From: Exiguobacterium sp. 9-2
Lineage (GTDB): Bacteria; Bacillota; Bacilli; Exiguobacteriales; Exiguobacteriaceae
DNA: 64,000 bases
NCBI RefSeq assembly: GCF_036287235.1
Contig: NZ_CP142850.1
Coordinates: 274,001 to 338,000 of the forward strand
Direction of reading: 5' to 3'
Positions 8,628-17,498 of the stretch are shown here, piece by piece; positions within the stretch are counted from its first letter, which is position 1; each line of letters starts with the position of its first letter. The position numbers and the translations under genes are program-made. Under the pieces are notes generated by a model that saw only the letters and a program-made list of their open reading frames with translations, did not search any database and was not told the origin of the DNA.

Positions 8628-10763
8628 ATGAATACGTTTTTAATCATCAACTGGATTGCCTTCCTACTCGTTATCGGTTATGCAGGCTATCTGTTCACAT
8701 CACTTGTCAAAAGTCGTTACGCCGCCATTAAACGGGGGAAAAAGGCGGAATGGACGCTGACGAATAAAGAACGACTAGACGCAGTTTTAGTTAACGTCTT
8801 TGGTCAAAAGAAACTATTAAAAGATAAGAAAAGTGGCGCCATCCACGTCATGATGTTCTATGGATTCTTACTCGTTCAATTCGGAGCGATTGATTTTATC
8901 TGGAAAGGACTTGCCGTCGGTCAGCGTTTTCCGCATGTCCCGCTCGGTCCACTTTATCCATTTTTTACATTCTTTCAAGAGATCGTCATGCTCGTCATCT
9001 TGATTGCCGTCGTCTGGGGTTTTTATCGCCGGTATGTCGAGAAGCTCGTCCGTCTGAAGCGAAATTTCTTAGCAGGTCTTGCCTTGATCTTCATCGGTGG
9101 CTTGATGGTTGCCGTCCTCTTCGGAAATGGATTCTTCCTTGTCTATGAGAACCACTCGACGCTCGGTGAACCCGTCGCTTCAAGTATTGCGTTCTTATTC
9201 GGCTGGGTACCGGAATCGGTCGCTTTCGGATTATTCGTCTTCTTCTGGTGGGCGCATCTTTTGTTCCTACTTAGCTTCATGGTCTACATCCCACAAGGTA
9301 AGCATGCGCACTTGATTGCCGGTACAGCAAACGTCTGGCTCGGTCGGACATCGAAGGTTGGTCGTTTGGCACCGATTGATCTATCCGTCATGGAAGAAGC
9401 AGAAGGCGACGAAGCGGAATTCAGCTTCGGGGTCAATCGGATTGAAGATTTCAATCAAAAGCAACTCGTTGATCTATATGCCTGCGTCGAGTGCGGTCGC
9501 TGTACGAACATGTGCCCAGCAAGCGGAACTGGGAAGATGTTGTCACCGATGGATTTGATCGTTAAATTACGGGACCATCTTAATATGAAAACGTCAGCCA
9601 TCACACAACGTTCACCATGGGCACCTGCTTTTGCGTTCGAAGGATCGCAAGGAAATCAGATTGCCTCGCTCGCAGCAGCCGGACAGATGGATATCGTCCC
9701 GGATTCATTGATTGGGAACGTCATTACGGAAGAAGAAATTTGGGCGTGTACGACGTGCCGAAACTGTGAGGATCAGTGTCCGGTCATGAACGAACATGTT
9801 GATAAAATCATCGACCTCCGTCGCCATCTCGTCATGATGGAAGGCAAGATGGATCCGGAAATGCAGCGGACGATGGCAAACATCGAACGTCAAGGTAATC
9901 CATGGGGGATGAACCGAAAAGAGCGCGAAAACTGGCGGAAAAACCGTGATGAACTCGTCGTTCCGACAGCGAAAGAAAAGAAGAAAGCAGGCGAAGAGTT
10001 CGAGTACCTGTTCTGGGTCGGTGCGATGGGATCGTACGATAACCGGAGTCAAAAAATCGCGATGGCGTTTGCCCGTATTCTGAACGAGGCAAATATCTCG
10101 TTTGCGATTCTCGGTAATGACGAGAAGAACTCGGGCGATACACCACGTCGAATCGGTAACGAAGTCTTGTTCCAAGAACTCGCGGAAGCAAACATCAAAT
10201 CATTTGAGAAGTATGGCGTCAAAAAGATCGTCACGATTGATCCGCATGCCTACAATACATTCAAAAATGAGTACCCAGACTTCGGACTCAGTCTGGATGT
10301 CGAAGTCTATCACCATACCGAATTGCTCGCTCGTCTGATTGATGAGAAACGCATTACACCGTTACATGAAGTTAAGGAGCGGGTCGTCTATCACGATTCG
10401 TGTTACCTCGGTCGATACAATGATATTTACGACGCACCGCGTTATATTCTCGAGAAAATTCCAGGCATCACTCTCGTCGAGACAGAACGTAACCGTGAAA
10501 AAGGCATGTGTTGTGGTGCTGGTGGTGGCATGATGTGGCAAGAAGAAAAAGTTGGTGCACGTGTCAACGTCGCGCGGACGGAACAATTGTTGACCGTCCA
10601 ACCATCCGTCATCGGGTCAGCATGTCCGTACTGTTTGACGATGCTTAGTGACGGTACGAAGGCGAAGGAAGTGGATGAAGCGGTCGCCACGTATGATGTC
10701 GTCGAATTATTAGAACGGTCGATCGTTGGTATAGCGGTCGAAGAGCCAATTGCCACAGTTTAA
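8628..10763 (+). CDS. fadF: FadF-type iron-sulfur membrane oxidoreductase of fatty acid oxidation
   Basis: 711 residues. About 235 N-terminal residues form several membrane helices (cytochrome-like). Two 4Fe-4S motifs follow, CVECGRCTNMCPA near 285 and CTTCRNCEDQCPV near 374, then CCG-type cysteine domains with DSCYLGRYNDIYDAPR near 590 and GMCCGAGGG near 627. This is the heterodisulfide-reductase-like protein thought to pass electrons from acyl-CoA dehydrogenase/ETF to quinone. The FadR box upstream supports a role in beta-oxidation. The ATG at 8628 is preferred to an upstream ATG at 8574 because a GGGGGAAAGGGG element lies before it and the upstream codons overlap the promoter. No acdA partner follows directly. 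Confidence 0.88.
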   Translation: MNTFLIINWIAFLLVIGYAGYLFTSLVKSRYAAIKRGKKAEWTLTNKERLDAVLVNVFGQKKLLKDKKSGAIHVMMFYGFLLVQFGAIDFIWKGLAVGQRFPHVPLGPLYPFFTFFQEIVMLVILIAVVWGFYRRYVEKLVRLKRNFLAGLALIFIGGLMVAVLFGNGFFLVYENHSTLGEPVASSIAFLFGWVPESVAFGLFVFFWWAHLLFLLSFMVYIPQGKHAHLIAGTANVWLGRTSKVGRLAPIDLSVMEEAEGDEAEFSFGVNRIEDFNQKQLVDLYACVECGRCTNMCPASGTGKMLSPMDLIVKLRDHLNMKTSAITQRSPWAPAFAFEGSQGNQIASLAAAGQMDIVPDSLIGNVITEEEIWACTTCRNCEDQCPVMNEHVDKIIDLRRHLVMMEGKMDPEMQRTMANIERQGNPWGMNRKERENWRKNRDELVVPTAKEKKKAGEEFEYLFWVGAMGSYDNRSQKIAMAFARILNEANISFAILGNDEKNSGDTPRRIGNEVLFQELAEANIKSFEKYGVKKIVTIDPHAYNTFKNEYPDFGLSLDVEVYHHTELLARLIDEKRITPLHEVKERVVYHDSCYLGRYNDIYDAPRYILEKIPGITLVETERNREKGMCCGAGGGMMWQEEKVGARVNVARTEQLLTVQPSVIGSACPYCLTMLSDGTKAKEVDEAVATYDVVELLERSIVGIAVEEPIATV

Positions 10764-10780
10764 AATTAGAAGTGTATAAG

Positions 10781-10817
10781 CGATTATTCTCGTATCAACG
10801 GGAGTAATCGTTTTTTT
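10781..10817 (+). terminator. fadF terminator
   Basis: 13-bp stem CGATTATTCTCGT/ACGGGAGTAATCG (one GU pair), 4-nt loop, seven T. Confidence 0.9.
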
Positions 10818-10833
10818 ATTAAAAGCATGACGT

Positions 10834-10862
10834 TTTACTGTATGGTTTTGACATGATAAAAT
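10834..10862 (+). promoter_or_regulatory. promoter candidate of the MerR gene
   Basis: -35-like TTTACT, 17-nt spacer, TAAAAT. It lies 36 nt before the TTG that follows the ribosome binding site. Confidence 0.4.
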
Positions 10863-10897
10863 AAAAGAACTAACTATGGCAAGGAGGTGAGAATCTT

Positions 10898-11286
10898 TTG
10901 GGAAGGCGTTACTTCGAATCGGTCAGGTCGCGGAGACCACCGGCTTATCAAAACGAACGATTGATTACTACACATCACTCGGTCTCTTAACATCAGAGCG
11001 TACTGCATCGGGCTACCGTTTGTATGACGAATCGGTCATTCATCAAATCGAAAAGATTGAATATTTGAAGTCTCAACGGCTTTCCCTGCAAGAGATTCTT
11101 GCTTCTTTTACGGAACGAGAACAAAAAACAGGAGAGACGATTTATCAGGAAGTACAACAATTACAGACGACGGTTGAAGGACTCGAGCAACGTTTGTTGC
11201 AGTCGACGGAAGTCGAAAAACAAGCGATTCGCTTAGAACTGTCCCGACGTCTGACATTGATTGCTTCTCTGATTGCACAGCTTTAA
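10898..11286 (+). pseudogene. MerR-family regulator with its start codon out of frame
   Basis: From 10909 an intact MerR protein can be read: LLRIGQVAETTGLSKRTIDY, a helix-turn-helix, then TSERTASGYRLYDE and a C-terminal coiled-coil of about 80 residues. No ATG, GTG or TTG lies in that frame between the TGA at 10888 and TTG 11020. A perfect AAGGAGGTGA (10881-10890) instead points at TTG 10898, which is in another frame and stops after about two dozen codons. One base therefore seems to be missing near 10901-10908, or the start is non-standard. It lies just before a CNNM-type gene. Starting at TTG 11020 would delete the DNA-binding domain. Confidence 0.65.
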
Positions 11287-11322
11287 TACAAAACAATGGA
11301 GGTGACCCCTGTTTAGGGGATT

Positions 11323-12645
11323 TTGGATACTATATTATTCATCAATTTATTTTTAGTGGTGTTGTTGATCGTGTTGACGGCGTTCTTCGTCGGATCGGAA
11401 TTCGCTGTCGTCAAAGTGCGGATGTCGCGTTTGGATCAGATGATCCAGGATGGCAATAAAAGTGCGGTCCTTGCGAAAAAAATCGCCGGTGATCTTGATT
11501 ATTACTTGTCTGCCTGTCAGCTCGGTATTACCGTCACGGCACTCGGTCTTGGGGCACTTGGAGAACCGACAGTCGAAAAGATCTTGCATCCGGTCTTCGA
11601 TGACTTCGGGATCTCTGCTGCTGTTTCAACACTCTTGTCGTTTGGTATCGCATTTGTATCCGTAACGTTCTTACACGTCGTCATCGGGGAACTTGCTCCG
11701 AAGACACTCGCGATTCAGTATGCAGAACGCATGACATTGTTATTTGCTCGTCCGCTGTATGTGTTCGGGAAGATTATGTATCCGTTCATCTGGTTACTCA
11801 ACGGTTCAGCACGCCTGTTCCTTGGTCTGTTCGGTGTCAAACCAGCAGGACATGAACAAGCCCACTCAGAAGATGAATTGAAAATCATCATGGCGCAAAG
11901 TTTCCAAAGTGGTGAAATCAATCAGACGGAACTTGCTCTCATGCAGAACGTCTTCGCCTTTGACGAGCATATTGTCAAAGACTTAATGGTTCCACGAATG
12001 CGGATGGAGACGATCTCGGAACGTTTGACGAAGAATGAACTGATGGAAATCTTCATGGATAATCCGTATACGCGTTATCCGGTCACAGAAGAGAACGATA
12101 AAGACCGGATTCTTGGATACGTCAACGTCAAGGAAGTCTTGACGGATTTTGCGAACGGGAACGAACATCCGGTGACACATTACGTCAAGGAACTACCGGT
12201 CGTTTCTGAAGTAACATCACTTCAGGACACATTGCGGAAGATGAAACGGACCCGGACACACCTCGTACTCGTCGTCGATGAATATGGTGGAACAGCAGGA
12301 CTCGTCTCGATGGAAGACTTACTCGAAGAAATCGTCGGCGAAATCCGTGATGAATTCGATGCAGATGAAGTCGAAGAAATCGAACAAATCAAATCTGATG
12401 AATTTTTACTGGACGGTACTGTATTACTCGTGGATTTAGAAGAACGTTTCAACATTCGATTTACGAACGTCGAGGACGTGGATACGATCGGCGGCTGGAT
12501 TCAGATGCACAACATTGATCTTCAACCCGGTGAGCACATCGATACACCAGACTTTTCGGTTGAAGTAATGGAGATGGAGAACTATCAAATCAATCGCGTC
12601 AAGATTTGGTTGCATCCAGCTGAACAAGTAGAAGCAGAAGGATAA
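11323..12645 (+). CDS. CNNM/CorC-type hemolysin-family membrane protein
   Basis: 440 residues: DUF21/CNNM membrane domain with helices in ~1-190, a CBS pair at ~205-330 (VPRMRMETIS; VDEYGGTAGLVSMEDLLEEI) and a CorC/HlyC domain at ~350-435. The family handles Mg2+ or Co2+ efflux or Na+-coupled transport at the plasma membrane. The TTG at 11323 is used; its likely ribosome binding site GGAGGTGA is 17 nt upstream, separated by a CCCCT/AGGGG hairpin that would bring it closer. It follows the MerR gene by 36 nt and may be its partner. The exact ion is not known. Confidence 0.87.
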   Translation: MDTILFINLFLVVLLIVLTAFFVGSEFAVVKVRMSRLDQMIQDGNKSAVLAKKIAGDLDYYLSACQLGITVTALGLGALGEPTVEKILHPVFDDFGISAAVSTLLSFGIAFVSVTFLHVVIGELAPKTLAIQYAERMTLLFARPLYVFGKIMYPFIWLLNGSARLFLGLFGVKPAGHEQAHSEDELKIIMAQSFQSGEINQTELALMQNVFAFDEHIVKDLMVPRMRMETISERLTKNELMEIFMDNPYTRYPVTEENDKDRILGYVNVKEVLTDFANGNEHPVTHYVKELPVVSEVTSLQDTLRKMKRTRTHLVLVVDEYGGTAGLVSMEDLLEEIVGEIRDEFDADEVEEIEQIKSDEFLLDGTVLLVDLEERFNIRFTNVEDVDTIGGWIQMHNIDLQPGEHIDTPDFSVEVMEMENYQINRVKIWLHPAEQVEAEG

Positions 12646-12650
12646 GATGG

Positions 12651-12680
12651 TCGGTTCCTCATCGAGGAGCCGATTTTTTT
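12651..12680 (+). terminator. terminator after CNNM gene
   Basis: Stem TCGGTTCCTC/GAGGAGCCGA with a 3-nt loop and seven T. Confidence 0.88.
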
Positions 12681-12823
12681 ATATCACATCAGTCAAAAAA
12701 TTAAGAACTTGCGGATTGTGTGAACTTTCAGCGGTCATGATAGGAGAATGGCGGAGTGAGCGGGAATGTAATCTACAACTACCGTATTGTCGATTCGCGT
12801 CCTATGAAACGAGGAGGTATTCC

Positions 12824-14500
12824 GTGCTTGATCAGATTCCATTCTTACTGAGTCGTTTAGGTATGTTAGCACTGTTAGCCTTTCTATTGTCCCAGTGGCG
12901 CATTTCTCGATACATATTCAAGATGGACCGCGGGATGAATGTACCACTTCTTTTAGCATTCGTATCATCTGGTATTTTAATGAACTATGCGGGAATCGTG
13001 CTTTCGAATGATACAACGATCGATCCGTTACTCGGGTTATCCGTCAAAAAGGATGCTTTATTACTTGATACACGTTTAGCAGTCATCGTGACGAGCGGTC
13101 TGATCGGTGGACCAATCGTCGGTGGGATCACAGGATGTCTAGTCGGGTTGCACCGCTATTTACTCGGTTCTCTAGGAGCAGAAGCAGGTTGGATCATTGC
13201 GATGATAGCTGGACTCGTGAGTGGATGGTACCGGAAACGTTGGCGCTTACGGGATGACTATGCCTTGATTCCACCAGTCGGCATCGTCTTAGTCGCATTG
13301 TTCTTTGAAAGTGGAATCACGTTGTTGCTGGCTCCAGACACGACGCAGGCGCTTGATTTAATCAGTCATGCGGTGTTTCCGCTATTATTCGCGAACACAT
13401 GTGGTGTCATACTGTTTATCATGATTTTACGAACGCAACTTCGACTCGAAGGTGATCTCTTCGTCCGACAAACGGAGCGTTCTGATCGGTTATTACAAGC
13501 GTTGCAACCCTTACGAAAGCAGGGATTGACGTCAGAAGTCGCCCGACAAATCGGAGTGACATTATTAAAGGAAACGAAAATGCAACGTGTCGTCTTGCTC
13601 GGAGCGACGGAGGTCGTCATTGATATGACGGAACAGCAACCTGCTGTCTGTGGCGAACAACCGAGACGTGAGGAACAACAATGGATTGAGGCAGAAGAAC
13701 CCGTCCGACAGGAAGATGAACTGACGGGACAGATTCTAAGCTTTCATCCAATACGCATCAACGGTCAAAAGGCGGGTGTCATCTGTTATTTCTCGAAAGA
13801 TCTATTTGACGATACGGTCGAGCGAATGACGGAACAACTTGTCCGTTTATTAGCACGAGAGTTATACATGCACCGAGAAGAGCAGTTGCTCCGATTAAGC
13901 GGTAGAAAGATGAAACCTATGTTACACGTCAGTTATCTCAAAGGCATCATCGAAGAAATTCAGCGGACAGCCGATCCCGGAACTCCTGTAAAACATCAAT
14001 TGAATGCGTTGCTTCAACTTTTGACGACAGCGACGCGGCACGATGAACATCCACTGCGTGAGGAACTAGCGACGCTAAAAGCTTATCTATCGCTCGAAGG
14101 TACACGCCGCCGTCCGAATCAATTGACATCCGCTGATATCACGGTCGATCTCGACATCGAGACTTCCGTTGAGGAATACTTCGTTTTCCCGTTCCTCGTG
14201 ACACAGCTTGTCGATAATGCACTACGTCACGCGTTCGTAAAGGCAGGACGGCATCACCGGATTGATGTCCGCGCCTTTAAGTCGACGACGGGTTGGATCA
14301 TCGAAGTCGCAGACAATGGGCAAGGAATGCCGCTTGCTGTGATGCAACAACTGGATCAAAAAGAATCAGGTGATTCGAATCTGTTCTTGATTCGACGCGC
14401 ACTGGAGGTGACATATGGTCCGGCTGCGTCACTACGCGTCTATTCCATTATCCATCAAGGAACACGAATCGAAGTCCGGCTACCTTTTCCATCGCCTTGA
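12824..14500 (+). CDS. LytS/YehU-like sensor protein with degenerate kinase motifs
   Basis: 558 residues from GTG 12824, preceded by GAGGAGGT. The N-terminal five- or six-helix 5TMR-LYT domain contains TSGLIGGPIVGGITG. A GAF-like region (~215-340) follows, then the kinase part. The usual dimerisation motif (QxNPHFLFN) is reduced to MLHVSYLKGII around His ~368. The ATPase has a good N box (DNALRHA, ~464) and G1 (DNGQGM, ~497), but the G2 box is DSNLFLIRRAL rather than GxGL. No LytTR response regulator gene is adjacent; galM follows. It could be an orphan sensor or a modulator rather than an active kinase. Confidence 0.78.
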   Translation: MLDQIPFLLSRLGMLALLAFLLSQWRISRYIFKMDRGMNVPLLLAFVSSGILMNYAGIVLSNDTTIDPLLGLSVKKDALLLDTRLAVIVTSGLIGGPIVGGITGCLVGLHRYLLGSLGAEAGWIIAMIAGLVSGWYRKRWRLRDDYALIPPVGIVLVALFFESGITLLLAPDTTQALDLISHAVFPLLFANTCGVILFIMILRTQLRLEGDLFVRQTERSDRLLQALQPLRKQGLTSEVARQIGVTLLKETKMQRVVLLGATEVVIDMTEQQPAVCGEQPRREEQQWIEAEEPVRQEDELTGQILSFHPIRINGQKAGVICYFSKDLFDDTVERMTEQLVRLLARELYMHREEQLLRLSGRKMKPMLHVSYLKGIIEEIQRTADPGTPVKHQLNALLQLLTTATRHDEHPLREELATLKAYLSLEGTRRRPNQLTSADITVDLDIETSVEEYFVFPFLVTQLVDNALRHAFVKAGRHHRIDVRAFKSTTGWIIEVADNGQGMPLAVMQQLDQKESGDSNLFLIRRALEVTYGPAASLRVYSIIHQGTRIEVRLPFPSP

Positions 14501-14502
14501 CG

Positions 14503-14530
14503 ACAGTGGCACTTTGCTACTGTTGTTTTT
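14503..14530 (+). terminator. terminator after LytS-like gene
   Basis: Stem ACAGTGGC/GCTACTGT with one GU pair, followed by TGTTTTTTT. Confidence 0.75.
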
Positions 14531-14589
14531 TTGTGTTGCTTCAAGGGTAAATAGGAAAACAGCAAAACGTATTGTACAGGAGGAAGCAG

Positions 14590-15621
14590 ATGATGATTAC
14601 GACAACAGAAGTGGGTCAACTAGGAGATCAGTACTTGTTACGGTTCACGTTAGAGAATGTTCATGGACATAGTGTCGATATCTTGAACCGAGGCGCAAAA
14701 ATTCTTGCGATACGGGTTCCAGATCAGCAAGGGATGATTGAAAACGTCGTACTCGCATTTGATGACCTGTCAGAATACCAGGATGATCCACACCATTTAG
14801 GCGCAACGATCGGACGTGTCGGAGGACGAATCGCGAACGGAGCGTTCGCGCTCGAAGGAATGACGTATGTACTTGAACAAAATGAAGGCGAGCATCATCT
14901 TCACGGGGGAAGCGAGAATTGGGCGAACCGGATGTTCACGCACGAAATCAACGATGACCGACTTGTCCTACGATTAGATAGTCCGAATGGAGAGAACGGC
15001 TACCCAGGTCACTTATCGTTTGAGTTGACCTTCGAATGGACAGACGAGAACGTCCTGCATGTTCATTATGAAGCGGAGACGACGGCCTCGACACCGTTCA
15101 GTCCGACGAATCATACGTACTTCAATTTGACGGGTGAGGCGAAGACGACAATCGAACAGCACGTCCTACGAATGGACGCCCCTTTTTATATTCCGTTGAC
15201 GAAAGATGCCGTACCGACCGGTGACATTCTCCCGGTAACAGACACCGTTTTTGATTTTCTCGATGCCCGTTTTCTACATGAAGTCACACACGCACCAGAC
15301 GAACAACTTCGTCAAGCGGGTAGCGGGGTGGATCATCCCTTCCTGCTTAGAGAAGGTGGGGAAATCGTTCTTGACGAACCAATCAGCGGGCGGCGGTTAC
15401 GGGTCGTAACCGACCAACCGGGGGTCGTCGTCTACACGGCCAATCACTTGTCAGGCGAGTTCACGATTTGTGGAAGACGGGCAACGCCGTACCTGGGCAT
15501 CTGTTTTGAGACACAAGGGCTGCCGGATGCGATCAATCAACCAGATTTCCCTTCCGTTGTCTTGCGTGCCGGTGAGCACTATCATAAGCGTACATCGTTT
15601 CATTTTCAGATGATGTCATGA
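14590..15621 (+). CDS. galM: aldose 1-epimerase (galactose mutarotase)
   Basis: 343 residues of a GalM-type beta-sandwich enzyme that interconverts alpha and beta anomers of aldohexoses. Visible landmarks: GRVGGRIANG near the N-terminus, NGENGYPG, the catalytic histidine in NHTYFNLTG, GVDHPF, and the catalytic glutamate region CFETQGLPDAINQPDFPS near the C-terminus. The ATG at 14590 follows AGGAGGAAGCAG. It is a single gene; no gal operon is beside it. The family call is strong; the physiological sugar is inferred. Confidence 0.9.
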   Translation: MMITTTEVGQLGDQYLLRFTLENVHGHSVDILNRGAKILAIRVPDQQGMIENVVLAFDDLSEYQDDPHHLGATIGRVGGRIANGAFALEGMTYVLEQNEGEHHLHGGSENWANRMFTHEINDDRLVLRLDSPNGENGYPGHLSFELTFEWTDENVLHVHYEAETTASTPFSPTNHTYFNLTGEAKTTIEQHVLRMDAPFYIPLTKDAVPTGDILPVTDTVFDFLDARFLHEVTHAPDEQLRQAGSGVDHPFLLREGGEIVLDEPISGRRLRVVTDQPGVVVYTANHLSGEFTICGRRATPYLGICFETQGLPDAINQPDFPSVVLRAGEHYHKRTSFHFQMMS

Positions 15622-15691
15622 GGTATCTTGCGATTTCCACTCCTGTATATGGTAGGATAGAGCGAGAAGAATCTAACGGAGGCTAAGGAAA

Positions 15692-16546
15692 ATGACTAAA
15701 ATTGCATGGGTGACCGATAGTATGGCCTATTTCACGAAAGAAGAGGCGGAAGCGATCGGCGTCAATGTCGTGCCGATTCAAATTTTACTTGGTGATACGG
15801 CGTATCAAGAGAATGCCATTACGGTCGAGCGTCTGTTTCGTGCCCTGGATGCGGACAAAAAGCTGATTGCAAAAACTTCACAACCGATCTTTGGTGAGTT
15901 CGTCGGGACATACGAACGGCTAAAAGAAGAAGGATATGACTGCGCGATTGCAGTACATTGTACGAATGGCTTATCAAGTACCGTTCAAAGCTCAGCATCA
16001 GCAGCGGAAGCGGCAAGCTTCCCGGTTCATATCATCGATTCCCATACCGCGTTCGAAAACCAACAGGAATTCATTCGTTACGGAATGGAACTTGAGGCAC
16101 AGGGGAAATCGGTCGAAGAAATCGTTGCGGCGTTACAAGCATTGACGAAAAAGACCCATTTTTATATGATCGTCGGTAATATGGAGACGATGCGTCGCGG
16201 TGGACGTGTCTCGTCAGGAGACCTGTTCCTTGCGAACTTACTCAGCATCAAACCGATCATCACGACGGATGAAGCGGGAAAAGTCGTACCATTCAAAAAA
16301 GCGCGTTCTCTTAAGAAAGCCTACATCGAGATGGTCAAACAAATCGATGAGTCGATGCGTCAACACACGTTCTATAAGAACCGGATATATGTTGCGACGA
16401 CGATGGCACCCGAAATGGCAGCAGAACTGCGCCAACAGGTCGCAGCGAAATTCCCGGATCTGACGATTCTTGAAGGCACGTTCGGACCGGCAATTGGGAC
16501 ACATGCCGGAGCAGAGACGGTCGGTCTGTTCTGGATGAATGATTAA
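15692..16546 (+). CDS. DegV-family fatty-acid-binding protein
   Basis: 284 residues. It starts KIAWVTDSMAYF, the DegV ligand-loop signature, and contains TSQPIFGEF, IDSHTAFENQ and the conserved METMRRGGRVS. Such proteins bind fatty acids; one type (FakB) presents them to a kinase for phospholipid synthesis. No fakA is beside it. The ATG follows ACGGAGGCTAAGGAAA. It shares a perfect bidirectional terminator with crcB. Confidence 0.9.
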   Translation: MTKIAWVTDSMAYFTKEEAEAIGVNVVPIQILLGDTAYQENAITVERLFRALDADKKLIAKTSQPIFGEFVGTYERLKEEGYDCAIAVHCTNGLSSTVQSSASAAEAASFPVHIIDSHTAFENQQEFIRYGMELEAQGKSVEEIVAALQALTKKTHFYMIVGNMETMRRGGRVSSGDLFLANLLSIKPIITTDEAGKVVPFKKARSLKKAYIEMVKQIDESMRQHTFYKNRIYVATTMAPEMAAELRQQVAAKFPDLTILEGTFGPAIGTHAGAETVGLFWMND

Positions 16547-16557
16547 AATTACATGTA

Positions 16558-16592
16558 AGAGGCGATGGATTTTTCCATCGCCTCTTTTTTTT
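16558..16592. terminator. terminator between degV and crcB genes
   Basis: Perfect 12-bp stem AGAGGCGATGGA/TCCATCGCCTCT with loop TTTT and a T run. Confidence 0.92.
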
Positions 16593-16594
16593 AA

Positions 16595-16945
16595 TCAAGC
16601 GGTCAAGGTGATACCGAAAAAGGCAGCGAGGATTCCGAATCCATAACTGCATATCAAGTAGAAGGCGAGTACTTTACGGTTTCCATCTTGTAAGAGCTGT
16701 AACGTTTCAATCTTAAACGTCGAGAACGTCGTAAACGATCCGAGGAAGCCGGTACCAAGCAGTAACGTCCAAGTCGTATCGAGATGTGAACCGATGACGA
16801 GACCAAGCAAAAATGAGCCGAGTACGTTAATGAGGAATGTGGCTAGTGGGAATTCACGTTTCCACATCGTCTTGATCCATTGACTGACAGCAAAACGACT
16901 GATGGCTCCACAAAAAGCACCGATGGCAAGGGCGAGTAATTCCAT
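16595..16945 (-). CDS. crcB: CrcB/Fluc fluoride channel, second subunit
   Basis: 116 residues, four hydrophobic helices. It has the CrcB signature GTGFLGSFTTFSTF and the N-terminal GAFCGAISRF. It exports fluoride across the plasma membrane as a dimer. The start codon directly follows the stop of the other crcB gene, so the two are co-translated, consistent with the heterodimeric Fluc pairs of many Firmicutes. Confidence 0.92.
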   Translation of the reverse strand: MELLALAIGAFCGAISRFAVSQWIKTMWKREFPLATFLINVLGSFLLGLVIGSHLDTTWTLLLGTGFLGSFTTFSTFKIETLQLLQDGNRKVLAFYLICSYGFGILAAFFGITLTA

Positions 16946-17344
16946 TCACTCACGTCCTTTCGTCACGTGCCGCAATCGTCTTGTTCCAAGCGCGTAACCA
17001 AGATAAGACAGGAACAGACCGCCGAACAGGCTGACGAGTACGTAGAGGAACGCATCCGCTAAATGACGTTCGTTAAATAAGGTCACAGTCTCGACGCTGA
17101 ATGTCGAAAATGTCGTGAATGAGCCGATGAAGCCCGTTCCAATAGCTGTAATCGCATATTGATGCAAGAGTTTCGTTCGAAATAGGAAGTGTGTCGCATA
17201 GCCGAGCAGAAAGCTACCGATCAAGTTGATCGCAAGCGTGGGCCACGGAAACGGACCAGTCGTCAAGTTGCCAATCAGCAGTCCAAGTCCATAACGTGCA
17301 GAGGCACCGAGAACACCTGCGAGACCTACGAGTACATAGAGCAT
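16946..17344 (-). CDS. crcB: CrcB/Fluc fluoride channel, first subunit
   Basis: 132 residues with four helices, GVLGASARYGLG at the N-terminus and GTGFIGSFTTFSTF in the third segment. It pairs with the downstream crcB gene. The leader on the minus strand has a TTGACG -35-like box and a short stem AAGTC/GACTT followed by seven T, which could be an upstream terminator or attenuator. I looked for the conserved fluoride riboswitch sequence there and did not see it. Confidence 0.92.
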   Translation of the reverse strand: MLYVLVGLAGVLGASARYGLGLLIGNLTTGPFPWPTLAINLIGSFLLGYATHFLFRTKLLHQYAITAIGTGFIGSFTTFSTFSVETVTLFNERHLADAFLYVLVSLFGGLFLSYLGYALGTRRLRHVTKGRE

Positions 17345-17498
17345 AGGAATCCTCTTTTCTGAAAAAAGTCTACGTTAAACGTACTCCCGCTCTCAAGAAA
17401 GCGTCAAGAAAAAAAGTCATCCGAGGGACTTAACGATTGAATTCTTTCTGCCGATGAACAATTGTATGACTTTACTATGATGAAGGAGTTTGAACAAG

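Noticed and set aside
12647-12823. Longer N-terminus for the LytS-like gene
   Set aside because: The extension starts in the CNNM terminator and has no hydrophobic or family-like sequence; GTG 12824 has GAGGAGGT.
17345-17460. Fluoride riboswitch before crcB
   Set aside because: The conserved riboswitch segments are not visible; only a weak hairpin with a T run is seen.
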